Notes under the pieces: generated by a model
The model's input: the letters and a program-made list of their open reading frames with translations, nothing else
Databases searched by the model: none
Told to the model about the DNA's origin: nothing
Program-made: the position numbers and the translations under genes
From: Actinacidiphila cocklensis
GTDB taxonomy: Bacteria > Actinomycetota > Actinomycetes > Streptomycetales > Streptomycetaceae
DNA length: 64,000 nt
NCBI RefSeq assembly: GCF_907177275.1
Contig: NZ_CAJSLV010000125.1
Span: forward strand, 62,001 to 126,000
Direction of reading: 5' to 3'
In this document: piece after piece, positions 7,958 to 15,588 of the stretch
How the letters are laid out: each line of letters begins with the position of its first letter
How positions within the stretch are numbered: position 1 is the first letter of the stretch

Positions 7958-8065
7958 CCCACAGACCCGGACCCCGGTGCATCCCCCCCGCGCCGGGGTT
8001 CGGCCCGTCCGCGCACCCGTGCGCCGCCCGATCCGGCCGGGGCTGGGGGTGAGACGCTTCGTGGC

Positions 8066-8812
8066 ATGACTGACGACAGCGCCGGGGCCGAGGAGCCGGG
8101 CGGCGCGGGACCGCACCCGAACGAGCCGCACCACGAAGGGCTGAGCACCCGGCTGAACTGGCTCCGTGCCGCTGTCCTCGGCGCCAACGACGGCATCGTT
8201 TCCACCGCCGGCCTGGTCGTGGGCGTCGCGGGAGCCACCGACTCGCGGTCGGCACTGCTGACCGCGGGCCTTGCGGGCCTGATGGCGGGGTCGCTGTCGA
8301 TGGCTGCGGGGGAGTACGTGTCGGTGAGCACCCAGCGGGACTCCGAGCGTGCCGCCCTCGCCCTGGAACGCGAGGAGCTGGCGGCCACCCCGCAGGCCGA
8401 ACTCGCAGAGTTGACCGGTCTGCTGGAGGACCGCGGCATCACCCACGACCTCGCCCGAGAGGTCGCCGAGCAACTGACCGCCCGCGACGCCCTCGGCGCC
8501 CACGCCCGCGTCGAACTCGGCATCGACCCCGACGCTCTCGCCAACCCCTGGCATGCCGCCTGGGCCAGCTTCGTCTCCTTCACCGTCGGCGCACTGCTGC
8601 CACTGTTGGCCATCGTGCTGCCACCGCAGGACTGGCGACTGGCAGTGACAGTGGTGTCAGTCCTGGCCGCCCTGACCGGCTGCGGCTGGATCAGCGCCCG
8701 GCTGGGCAGCGCACCCGTACGCCCAGCGGTCACCCGGAACGTCGCCGGTGGCGCGATCGCCATGGCCGTGACCTACGCCGTGGGCGCGCTGCTAGGTGCA
8801 GCCGGCGTCTGA
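8066..8812 (+). CDS. VIT1/CCC1-family metal transporter
   Basis: A 248-residue membrane protein. After a polar N-terminus it shows LNWLRAAVLGANDGIVSTAGLVVGVAGA, the first membrane segment of the VIT/CCC1 family, then AGLMAGSLSMAAGEYVSVSTQRD. A helical acidic loop follows (about residues 90-150), then three C-terminal membrane segments. Family members move Fe(II) or Mn(II) out of the cytosol. Its last 40 bp overlap the convergent VC0807-like gene. Confidence 0.9.
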   Translation: MTDDSAGAEEPGGAGPHPNEPHHEGLSTRLNWLRAAVLGANDGIVSTAGLVVGVAGATDSRSALLTAGLAGLMAGSLSMAAGEYVSVSTQRDSERAALALEREELAATPQAELAELTGLLEDRGITHDLAREVAEQLTARDALGAHARVELGIDPDALANPWHAAWASFVSFTVGALLPLLAIVLPPQDWRLAVTVVSVLAALTGCGWISARLGSAPVRPAVTRNVAGGAIAMAVTYAVGALLGAAGV

Positions 8813-9474
8813 CCGCTCGCAGCAAACGCCCTGCCGGTCCAGGCCGTGTACGCCACCACAGCCGCGGCCACCACTGCCGGCCCGGCAAGCGATGCCGCAT
8901 CCGCCTCGCCCCGCGGCAACCGTGGCGGAAGCACGGCCATGACACCCGCCTCGACCAGGCAGCCGGCACCCCAGGCGGCGGTCAGCCGGTACTGCACGGC
9001 CCGAAAGGCCGCGCTCCGCAGCCACAACCCGTTCCATCGCGCAGCCGCCGCCGAGCCGTCGGCCGCGAACCGCCGGCCGAACCAGAAGGTCAGCGGCCGC
9101 CCGAAAGCCGGACTCACAGCAAAAGCCACCCCGACCAGCCCGGTGAACGCCGCATCCGCACGGACACCCATCCAGCGCCCGCCGCCCGCAGCCGCAGCGG
9201 CGGCTGCCAACAGCAGCGCCGCGAATATGAGCATCCCGAACTCGTCCACCCGGTGATGCAGCGCGAAATACAGCCCGACCTCCAACGCGGGCCAGGCAGA
9301 GACCAGCAGGAGCGCCGGCGCCCCGTGCACACCGCGCCCGGCGAGCTGGTGGTAGGTGATCCACGGCAGAACCATGGCGAAGAGCACCGTCGGACCCCAT
9401 GAGAGCAGTACGTCATGAGCGTGCGACGACGCCCCACTCCCGCCAGTGCCGTCCTGCGTCCGGGCATCGGTCAT
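8773..9474 (-). CDS. VC0807-family integral membrane protein
   Basis: A 233-residue multi-pass membrane protein starting MTDARTQDG; AGGGA precedes the ATG. The block GLVGVAFAVSPAFGRPLTFWFGRRF matches the conserved core of the VC0807/DUF3159-like family, whose function is unknown. Six hydrophobic stretches can be seen. The 3' end runs 40 bp into the convergent VIT gene, a tail-to-tail overlap; the final residues are low complexity, so the stop position may vary among relatives. Confidence 0.75.
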   Translation of the reverse strand: MTDARTQDGTGGSGASSHAHDVLLSWGPTVLFAMVLPWITYHQLAGRGVHGAPALLLVSAWPALEVGLYFALHHRVDEFGMLIFAALLLAAAAAAAGGGRWMGVRADAAFTGLVGVAFAVSPAFGRPLTFWFGRRFAADGSAAAARWNGLWLRSAAFRAVQYRLTAAWGAGCLVEAGVMAVLPPRLPRGEADAASLAGPAVVAAAVVAYTAWTGRAFAASGQTPAAPSSAPTA

Positions 9475-9690
9475 CGCCGCGTCCCTGCTTTCCCCGTGTG
9501 ATCCCCGTAATTCCCCGTCACGAACGCGCGGCAGCCGCATCGTTCGCACAGGTGATCGTATGATCATTTGGGTAGGTCCGTCAGCGGGAATACGCCAACC
9601 CTCCACGACGCCGACACATGTCGGCTCCGGCACCGACCCATCGCAAGTGCCCGCCGCCAGGGTCGACTGGCGTCCACCGTTGTGGTCTGC

Positions 9691-10857
9691 TCAGCCGCCG
9701 CCAGGCGGATTCACCGTTTCAAGTGACCCGGTGACCAGAAAACGTTCGATGCGCTCCACGTACGGCGTGATGTCGATGCCCTGAGTCGAGAGCCAGGTGT
9801 CCGCGTAGTACTTCTCCAGATAGCGCTCACCCGGGTCGCACAGCAGCCCCACCACGCTGCCGTGCTCGCCGCGCGCGCGCATCTCGGCGATGATGCGGAA
9901 CGCCGCCCAGAGCCCTGTGCCGGTGGACGCGCCCGCACGGCGGCCGAGCAGCCGTTCAAGGACCCGGATGCCCGCGATCGACGCCGCGTCCGGGACCCGC
10001 ATCATGCGGTCGATGGCCCCCGGCACGAAACTCGGCTCCACGCGCTGCCGGCCGATCCCTTCGATCCGGGAGCCGGTATAGGTGACGGCTGCCGGATCGC
10101 CGTCCCGCCAGCCCGGGAAGAACGCCGAGTTCTCCGGATCGGCCACGCAGATGCCGGTGGTCGCCTGCGCATAGCGCACATACCGGGCCAGAGTCGCCGA
10201 CGTCCCACCAGTTCCCGCGGTCGCCACGATCCATGTCGGCACGGGGTGACGTTCCGCTGCCAGCTGCCGGAAGATCGACTCGGCGATGTTGTTGTTGCCC
10301 CGCCAGTCCGTCGCTCTCTCTGCGTACGTGAACTGGTCCATGTAGTGGCCGCCCGTCTTCGCGGCCAACCGGGTCGCTGCCTCGTACACTTCGCCCGGGC
10401 CGTCCACCAGGTGGCATCGGCCGCCGTGGAACTCGATCAGGTCCACCTTCGCCCGTACGGTCCCGCGGGCCATCACGGCCACAAAGGGGACACCGATCAG
10501 GCGCGCGAAATAGGCCTCCGACACTGCCGTCGATCCACTGGACGCCTCGATCACCGGGCGCCCCGGGCGGATCCAGCCGTTGCACAGGGCGTACAGGAAC
10601 AGCGAACGGGCCAGGCGATGCTTCAGCGACCCGGTCGGATGGGTCGACTCGTCCTTCAGATAGAGGTCGATGCCCCAGTCCGCCGGCAGCGGCACGGACA
10701 GCAAATGGGTATCGGCGGACCGGTTCGCGTCCGCCTGGACCTTGCCCACTGCCTCGCTCAACCAGCGGCGGTACGCGAGGTCGCTTCGGTCGACGTCCGC
10801 CTCCTGCGCCGGAGTGTGAGGGCGGGCGGCGTGAGGTTTCGGTTCTGGTGCGTGCAT
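9691..10857 (-). CDS. PLP-dependent cysteine synthase-family protein, Cds1-like cysteine desulfhydrase
   Basis: A 388-residue fold-type II PLP enzyme. The Schiff-base lysine is in TGSLKHRLA, the substrate-binding loop in EASSGSTAVSEAYFARL, and the phosphate-binding glycines in ATAGTGGTSAT. Length and sequence resemble actinobacterial Cds1 (L-cysteine desulfhydrase) more than CysK/CysM, which are near 310 residues, so release of H2S, pyruvate and ammonia from cysteine is likelier than cysteine synthesis. The start ATG lacks a good ribosome binding site. It stands alone. Confidence 0.8.
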   Translation of the reverse strand: MHAPEPKPHAARPHTPAQEADVDRSDLAYRRWLSEAVGKVQADANRSADTHLLSVPLPADWGIDLYLKDESTHPTGSLKHRLARSLFLYALCNGWIRPGRPVIEASSGSTAVSEAYFARLIGVPFVAVMARGTVRAKVDLIEFHGGRCHLVDGPGEVYEAATRLAAKTGGHYMDQFTYAERATDWRGNNNIAESIFRQLAAERHPVPTWIVATAGTGGTSATLARYVRYAQATTGICVADPENSAFFPGWRDGDPAAVTYTGSRIEGIGRQRVEPSFVPGAIDRMMRVPDAASIAGIRVLERLLGRRAGASTGTGLWAAFRIIAEMRARGEHGSVVGLLCDPGERYLEKYYADTWLSTQGIDITPYVERIERFLVTGSLETVNPPGGG

Positions 10858-10970
10858 GAGGCCAGGTATATCCGTCGGGCCCCGTCAAACGGACGCTTGG
10901 AGTACCTCCCCCCACCTGCTTGGGTGCCGGGCCGGATGGGCGGCCGGGGCCAGCGCCGTACGCTTGAGGC

Positions 10971-11276
10971 ATGAGTACCGCCGCAGACTCCGAGCACACC
11001 TCAGCCACGGACGGGGCCATGGGCCACCCCGGGGCGGGTGGCGGCTCAGGGTCCGCCGGCGATGCCGCGGCCCCCGACACCGAGCTGTCGCAGACTTCGT
11101 CCGGGGCCGGCGTAGTCCCGCGTGAGAGAGCCGCATCCGCGGGACTGGTCTTCGATGACCCGCTCGACCGACCGTCCTCGGATGACACAGACCGAGGCTG
11201 GGGCGATCCGCTGTCCGGCTCCGCGGACGACGATTTCACCCGCTTCCTCAGCGAGAAGCCGCCGCACCACCTCTGA
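10971..11276 (+). CDS. Small acidic hypothetical protein
   Basis: A 101-residue hydrophilic protein starting MSTAADSEHT. The N-terminal half is Gly/Ser/Ala-rich; the C-terminal part, VFDDPLDRPSSDDTDRGWGDPL and DDFTRFLSEKPPHHL, looks conserved in composition and is probably the functional segment. No membrane segment or known domain is visible. It is convergent with mscL, 19 bp away. I do not recognise a function. Confidence 0.65.
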   Translation: MSTAADSEHTSATDGAMGHPGAGGGSGSAGDAAAPDTELSQTSSGAGVVPRERAASAGLVFDDPLDRPSSDDTDRGWGDPLSGSADDDFTRFLSEKPPHHL

Positions 11277-11295
11277 ACCCGTTCGACGCCCGCAG

Positions 11296-11769
11296 TCAGC
11301 CCGCGCCACCGGACCTGGGGGCCACCAGCGCGTCGCGGATGTCGCGGAGCAGCGTGATCTCCTCTACCTCCTCCGCCACCGGCGCCACGACTTCCGCCGG
11401 CTTCTGCCGGGCCGCCCGACGCGCCAGGTAGCGCGCCATCGGGAGAACCATGAGGAAGTACACGACTGCGGCGGTGATCAGGAAGGTGAGCGTTGCGCTC
11501 AGCGCCGAGCCCCACAGGATGTGGATACCGCTGGTCAGGTCGCCCTTGTCGTTGACCACGCACGGGCCTTTGAGACAGGACGAGTAGCCAGCGAGGTCCT
11601 TCGTACCGAAGGCACCGACCAGCGGGTTGATGATCCCGTTGACGACGGAGTTCACGACGCTGCTGAACGCCGCGCCGATGACGACCGCGACCGCCAGGTC
11701 GATCACGTTCCCCCGCATGATGAATTCTTTGAAGCCGGCCAGCAGGCTCGGCTTGCCCGCTTCGCTCAT
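11296..11769 (-). CDS. mscL: Large-conductance mechanosensitive channel MscL
   Basis: A 157-residue channel. The signature GFKEFIMRGNVIDLAVAVVIGAAFSSVVNSVVNGIINPLVGA gives the amphipathic N-terminal helix and TM1 pore; TM2 is LTFLITAAVVYFLMVLPM. A cytoplasmic helix with acidic residues ends the protein. The periplasmic loop holds a Cys pair in YSSCLKGPCVV, which is not universal in the family. The ATG at 11769 follows GGGAAGAGG by 7 nt. The product opens under hypo-osmotic shock. Confidence 0.95.
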   Translation of the reverse strand: MSEAGKPSLLAGFKEFIMRGNVIDLAVAVVIGAAFSSVVNSVVNGIINPLVGAFGTKDLAGYSSCLKGPCVVNDKGDLTSGIHILWGSALSATLTFLITAAVVYFLMVLPMARYLARRAARQKPAEVVAPVAEEVEEITLLRDIRDALVAPRSGGAG

Positions 11770-11871
11770 CGACGTGCCTCTTCCCTGGTGCCGGCCTGAC
11801 GGAATGAAAGGTTCCGCCATGGAAGGCAATCCGGGGCTGACCCGTCCAATCGCCTTTCACGAAAGGGTGAT

Positions 11872-12570
11872 TCAGCACAGTGCCACCGCCAGCGGGGACG
11901 ACACGGCAGCGCCGGACAGTGCCGCGGCAATGCGCCGTGGCACCGCCAGGACGACCAGCGCCCCTCCCGTGGTGACTGCATCGGCATCGGCAGTCGGCAG
12001 GTTGCTTCCCTCGGATGTCACGGACGTGCCCTGGCCGCCCGATGGCTCGGGGACAGCGACGACCGGTACCCCGGACGCCACCACCCGCGCCGCTGCCAGC
12101 ACGTCCACCCGGTCACCTGGTCGCAGCAGCCGTACCGCGGCCGCGTCGGTGATCCGCACCGGAGCCCTGACGATCTCCTCCGCCACGTCAGGGACTCCAC
12201 GGGCCGACACCGGTGGGTGCGCCGATCCGTGTGTGGTCCTCGGCGTGCGCGTCGGGGAGCTGTGAGCGGCCGACACCGCCAGAGCGACAGCCGCCACGGC
12301 CAGCCCGAGGGCGAGCGGCCGGCGACTGAACCGCAACGTCCGCGGCATCAGACGCCGGCCGCCGCGTCCACCCGCCCTGATCGGCGGGAAGACCGGAACC
12401 GTGCAACCGGGCGGGGTGTAGGGCTCGGGGGTCTCCAGGCCCGTGGACTGCGACGGGCCGGGAGCAGGGGGCGTCGGTTGGGCGAACAACGAGATGTCGA
12501 AGCGTGCGGGAGCTGGAGTCGGATCGGCTGTCGAGCTGGACAGGGGGGACGCGGGTGCGCGCATGAACAT
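11872..12570 (-). CDS. Membrane-anchored SAF-domain protein, RcpC/CpaB-like
   Basis: A 232-residue protein with a Pro-rich cytoplasmic N-terminus, one membrane segment (RRPLALGLAVAAVALAVSAA) and a C-terminal SAF-like domain with VRLLRPGDRVDVLAAARVVASGVPVV and GGALVVLAVPRRIAAAL. This arrangement fits RcpC/CpaB proteins of Flp-type pilus assembly, but no tad genes are nearby. The start is uncertain: ATG at 12570 or 12564, both with weak ribosome binding sites. A perfect 13-bp inverted repeat lies 17 bp upstream. The gene follows mtnP on the same strand after 160 bp. Confidence 0.65.
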   Translation of the reverse strand: MFMRAPASPLSSSTADPTPAPARFDISLFAQPTPPAPGPSQSTGLETPEPYTPPGCTVPVFPPIRAGGRGGRRLMPRTLRFSRRPLALGLAVAAVALAVSAAHSSPTRTPRTTHGSAHPPVSARGVPDVAEEIVRAPVRITDAAAVRLLRPGDRVDVLAAARVVASGVPVVAVPEPSGGQGTSVTSEGSNLPTADADAVTTGGALVVLAVPRRIAAALSGAAVSSPLAVALC

Positions 12571-12586
12571 CACCGCCAGATGCGAA

Positions 12587-12618
12587 GGGACATCGACCGG
12601 ACATTCGGTCGATGTCCC
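12587..12618. repeat. Perfect 13-bp inverted repeat with 6-nt loop
   Basis: GGGACATCGACCG (12587-12599) and CGGTCGATGTCCC (12606-12618) flank GACATT. It lies between mtnP and the SAF gene on the minus strand and could be a terminator for mtnP or an operator for the SAF gene. Confidence 0.7.
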
Positions 12619-12652
12619 CACCATCGCGCACATCCAGGACGATGCGGCGGGC

Positions 12653-12683
12653 GCCTGTGGATAACTTCACGCCTGTGGATAAC
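12653..12683. repeat. Direct repeat holding two DnaA-box-like sites
   Basis: GCCTGTGGATAAC occurs at 12653-12665 and 12671-12683, an 18-bp period. Each copy holds TGTGGATAA, the inverse complement of the DnaA box TTATCCACA. Two boxes in a 78-bp stretch do not make an origin. Confidence 0.7.
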
Positions 12684-12730
12684 CGGCATACTGAGTGCTC
12701 CAGGCGCCCGCGGTGCCTGCTCGAAGCCGG

Positions 12731-13588
12731 CTACGGCAGCGTGATCCCCGGGTCCTGTCCGCCCAGCGCCTCAGGGCACAGGCAGTTGCGTTCGTCGTTG
12801 TCAGGCAGGGCGCCGATCACCTCGAAGAGCACGTCCCGCATGCGCCCGACGTTGGCTGCGAAGACCTCCAGCACCTCCTCGTGAGAGACGCCTTCCCCGG
12901 TGTCCGCGCCCGCGTCCAGGTCCGTGACCAACGTCAAGGAGGTGTAGCAGAGGCCGAGTTCCCGTGCGAGCACCGCTTCCGGGTGCCCGGTCATGCCGAC
13001 CACCGACCAGCCCTGTGCGGCATGCCAGAGCGATTCTGCGCGAGTGGAGAAGCGAGGTCCCTCCACCACGACGAGCGTCCCGCCGTCCACGGGTTCCCAC
13101 CCGCTCGCCCGGGCGGTGCTCACTGCGGCCTTTCGGCCCACCGGGCAGTACGGATCGGCGAACGTCACGTGCACGACATTCGGCACCTGGCCGTCCGCCC
13201 TGGCCTCCCCGTCGAAGTACGACTGTGCTCGTGACTTCGTGCGGTCCACAAGCTGGTCGGGCACGAGCAGCGTCCCGGGGCCGTATTGTGCGCGTAGCCC
13301 GCCCACCGCGCACGGGCCAAGAACCTGCTGCACCCCCACCGAGCGCAGCGCCCACAGGTTGGCCCGGTAATTGATCTTGTGTGGTGGTAGATGGTGGTCC
13401 CGCCCGTGTCGCGGCAGGAACGCCACTCGCCTCCCAGCCACCGCTCCGATGAAGAGCGAGTCGCTGGCTGGCCCGTAGGGGGTGTCGACCGTGACTTCAG
13501 TCACATCGTCGAGGAAGGAGTAGAAGCCGGACCCGCCGATCACGCCGATCTCGGCCCGCTCCTGTGTCGCATCGCTGCTGTGCACCAT
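12731..13588 (-). CDS. mtnP: S-methyl-5'-thioadenosine phosphorylase
   Basis: A 285-residue cytoplasmic enzyme of purine nucleoside phosphorylase family 2. The phosphate-binding start IGVIGGSGFYSF, LPRHGRDHHLPPHKINYRANLWAL and the purine/ribose block EGPRFSTRAESLWHA followed by GMTGHPEAVLARELGLCYTSL are all present. It converts methylthioadenosine plus phosphate into adenine and methylthioribose-1-phosphate, the first step of methionine salvage. The ATG at 13588 has AAGGTGA six nt upstream. Confidence 0.92.
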   Translation of the reverse strand: MVHSSDATQERAEIGVIGGSGFYSFLDDVTEVTVDTPYGPASDSLFIGAVAGRRVAFLPRHGRDHHLPPHKINYRANLWALRSVGVQQVLGPCAVGGLRAQYGPGTLLVPDQLVDRTKSRAQSYFDGEARADGQVPNVVHVTFADPYCPVGRKAAVSTARASGWEPVDGGTLVVVEGPRFSTRAESLWHAAQGWSVVGMTGHPEAVLARELGLCYTSLTLVTDLDAGADTGEGVSHEEVLEVFAANVGRMRDVLFEVIGALPDNDERNCLCPEALGGQDPGITLP

Positions 13589-13688
13589 GGAGATCACCTT
13601 AAGCCGGGTCGGAACGCGACGAACCCCCGTCGTCACGCGACGGAGGTTCGTGAAGTCACGCAGGTCCAGCGGCTTGCGGCCAGTCGCC

Positions 13689-14018
13689 TCAGGCGGCCGA
13701 CGAGCTGCTCGACGTGGACGAGGAGCCGGAGGAACTCGACGAGGACCCGGATGAGGTCGAGCTCGACGAGGAACTTCCGCTCGGCTTGCTGTCCGTGCCC
13801 GCACTGCCACTCTTGGTGGCGGGTGCGCTGCTGGACGAGGAGCCGCGGCTGTCGGTCCGGTAGAAACCGGAGCCCTTGAAGACCACGCCCACGGCGGAGA
13901 ACACCTTGCGCAGCCGTCCGCCGCAGTTGGGGCACACGGTCAGCGCGTCATCGCTGAACTTCTGCACCGCCTCAAGGCCCTCGCCGCACTCGGTGCACTG
14001 GTACTGATACGTCGGCAC
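13689..14018 (-). CDS. FmdB-family zinc-ribbon regulatory protein
   Basis: A 109-residue protein. The first 45 residues form the FmdB zinc ribbon: MPTYQYQCTECGEGLEAVQKF and LTVCPNCGGRLRKVF supply two CxxC pairs. The last 55 residues are almost all Ser with Gly/Thr, a low-complexity tail encoded by a tandemly similar stretch at about 13692-13800. The strong Shine-Dalgarno AGGAGG precedes the ATG. A CIRCE element directly upstream (14028-14054) indicates HrcA control, so the protein may be part of the heat-shock response; its target is not known. Confidence 0.88.
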   Translation of the reverse strand: MPTYQYQCTECGEGLEAVQKFSDDALTVCPNCGGRLRKVFSAVGVVFKGSGFYRTDSRGSSSSSAPATKSGSAGTDSKPSGSSSSSSTSSGSSSSSSGSSSTSSSSSAA

Positions 14019-14027
14019 TAGCTCCTC

Positions 14028-14054
14028 CTGGCACTCTCACTTAATGAGTGCTAA
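14028..14054 (-). promoter_or_regulatory. CIRCE element (HrcA operator) upstream of fmdB homologue
   Basis: On the minus strand the site reads TTAGCACTC-N9-GAGTGCCAG. The upstream half matches the CIRCE consensus 9 of 9 and the downstream half 7 of 9, with the canonical 9-nt spacer. It sits immediately upstream of the Shine-Dalgarno, the usual CIRCE position in 5' leaders. Confidence 0.8.
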
Positions 14055-14084
14055 CGACGCTCAATAGTGCAGCATTTCCGTGCG

Positions 14085-15458
14085 TCAGTCCACCGTGACC
14101 GCCCGACGGTGACCGATCGCACCCACCGCAATCGTTCCCCGCGGCGTCGGCACCAGGTGCCCGCGCAGCACCGCGAGCATCACGAACGCCACAGCTGTGC
14201 CGGTCAGAGGCACGGTGAAGCCGGCATGCGAACCGGCGTGGTCGGCCAGCAGGCCCGCAACGGTGACCGCTGCTGCCTGGCCGAGCGCGACTGCCCCCGT
14301 CAGCCAGGTGAAGGCCTCGGTCCTGGTCGCTGCCGGCACCAAGGCGTCGACCAGCGTGTATCCGGTGATCAGGGCCGGCGCGATGCACAGCCCCACCACC
14401 AGGCCGAGTGCGCCGAGCACCGGCAGGGCCTGTACCGCCCACAACGGCACGCAGGCAAGCGTCAGGGCCGCGTACCCGGCCAGCAGGCGCCGACGGGGAC
14501 TGCGTCGCCATGTGACGGCGCCGTAGGCCACGCCCGCCAGCATGTTGCCCGCCGCGAAGGTGCCGTAGACCACTCCGCTGAGGCCCGGGTGACCGGCTTC
14601 CTGGGTGAATGCGGTGATCGACACCTGCATGCCGCCGAAAACGGCGCCTATACCGAGGAAAGCGATCACCAGCGCGCGCACTCCTGGCACGGACAACGCC
14701 GAGCCGTGGTGCGAGTCGCTGCCGGCCGCCGTGCGGTGCGGGCGAGGTGCCGTTCTCCGCTGCGCCGCGAAGAGGCTTCCGCCCGCAAGCGTGAGCGTCG
14801 CCTCGGCAATGAGCCCGGCCGCCGGATGCACCCCCGTGCACAGTGCCGTGGCGAGAACGGGGCCGATGACAAAGGTGAACTCGTCGGTCACCGATTCGAA
14901 AGCGGCTGCGGTCTGCATGAGCGGCGAGGGCCGAGCCGAGGGGCCGGCCAGGGCCACCGCCCAGCGGGAGCGCACCATCGGCCCGATCTGGGGCACGGTC
15001 GCGCCGGTCGGCACCGCCGCTGCGAAGAGTGCCCAGGCTGGTGCATGCGCAAGCCCCAGGGCCACCAGGGCGCCCACAGAGGCGGCGTGCAGCGCGATTC
15101 CGGGAATCAGCACGGCACGCTGCCCGAACCGGTCGGCGAGCCGTCCGCCGCGCGGCGCACAGACGGCCATGGCCACGCCCGTGACGGCGGCAACGGCCCC
15201 CGCGGTGCCGTAGGAGCCGGTGGTGTGCTCTACGAGGAGCACCATGCTGATCGTGAGCATGGCGAAAGGCTGCCGCGCAGCGAAGCCCGGAAGGACGAAC
15301 GCCCACACCCCAGGTGTGCGCAGCAGCTGCCGGTAGCCCGGCGCACGGGCAAGGTCATGCTGTGAGGAAGACGACGGGGACGGCGAGGTGGGCACCGTGG
15401 ATGCCACAGCCTGGTCTTTCTGCTGCCTGGTAGCGCGACTGCGGCTGAGAGCCGTCAC
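14085..15458 (-). CDS. MFS transporter, 12-TM type
   Basis: A 457-residue membrane protein. After a Ser/Thr-rich N-terminus, about 12 hydrophobic segments follow; the first-loop motif is GGRLADRFGQRAVLIPG. The centre has a charged loop rich in Arg, Pro and His. The sequence fits the sugar or drug efflux-like MFS group that lacks substrate-specific marks. The start is uncertain; the first 35 residues are not needed for the fold. It follows the fmdB homologue's CIRCE region on the same strand but lies upstream of it, so the CIRCE element does not control it. Confidence 0.82.
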   Translation of the reverse strand: MTALSRSRATRQQKDQAVASTVPTSPSPSSSSQHDLARAPGYRQLLRTPGVWAFVLPGFAARQPFAMLTISMVLLVEHTTGSYGTAGAVAAVTGVAMAVCAPRGGRLADRFGQRAVLIPGIALHAASVGALVALGLAHAPAWALFAAAVPTGATVPQIGPMVRSRWAVALAGPSARPSPLMQTAAAFESVTDEFTFVIGPVLATALCTGVHPAAGLIAEATLTLAGGSLFAAQRRTAPRPHRTAAGSDSHHGSALSVPGVRALVIAFLGIGAVFGGMQVSITAFTQEAGHPGLSGVVYGTFAAGNMLAGVAYGAVTWRRSPRRRLLAGYAALTLACVPLWAVQALPVLGALGLVVGLCIAPALITGYTLVDALVPAATRTEAFTWLTGAVALGQAAAVTVAGLLADHAGSHAGFTVPLTGTAVAFVMLAVLRGHLVPTPRGTIAVGAIGHRRAVTVD

Positions 15459-15588
15459 GCCGCGCCGAGAGCCGTCCGCTCAGCGCGGTGATCCACGCCG
15501 GCTCTGCATCAGGCAGAGGTTGTACTCGACAATTACCTGACCATGGTACGTGGCAGCGCAGGTGCACCTCCCGGGTCCGGCCGCCCCC

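Noticed and set aside
9553..9566. TGATC-GTAT-GATCA palindrome upstream of the VC0807-like gene
   Set aside because: Arms of 5 bp are common by chance, and there is no regulator next to it. A partial match at 6730-6738 is not enough.
12653..12683. Origin of replication
   Set aside because: Only two DnaA boxes occur and dnaA/dnaN are absent.
13692..13800. Repeat-rich DNA resembling a satellite or array
   Set aside because: It encodes the Ser-rich tail of the FmdB protein.
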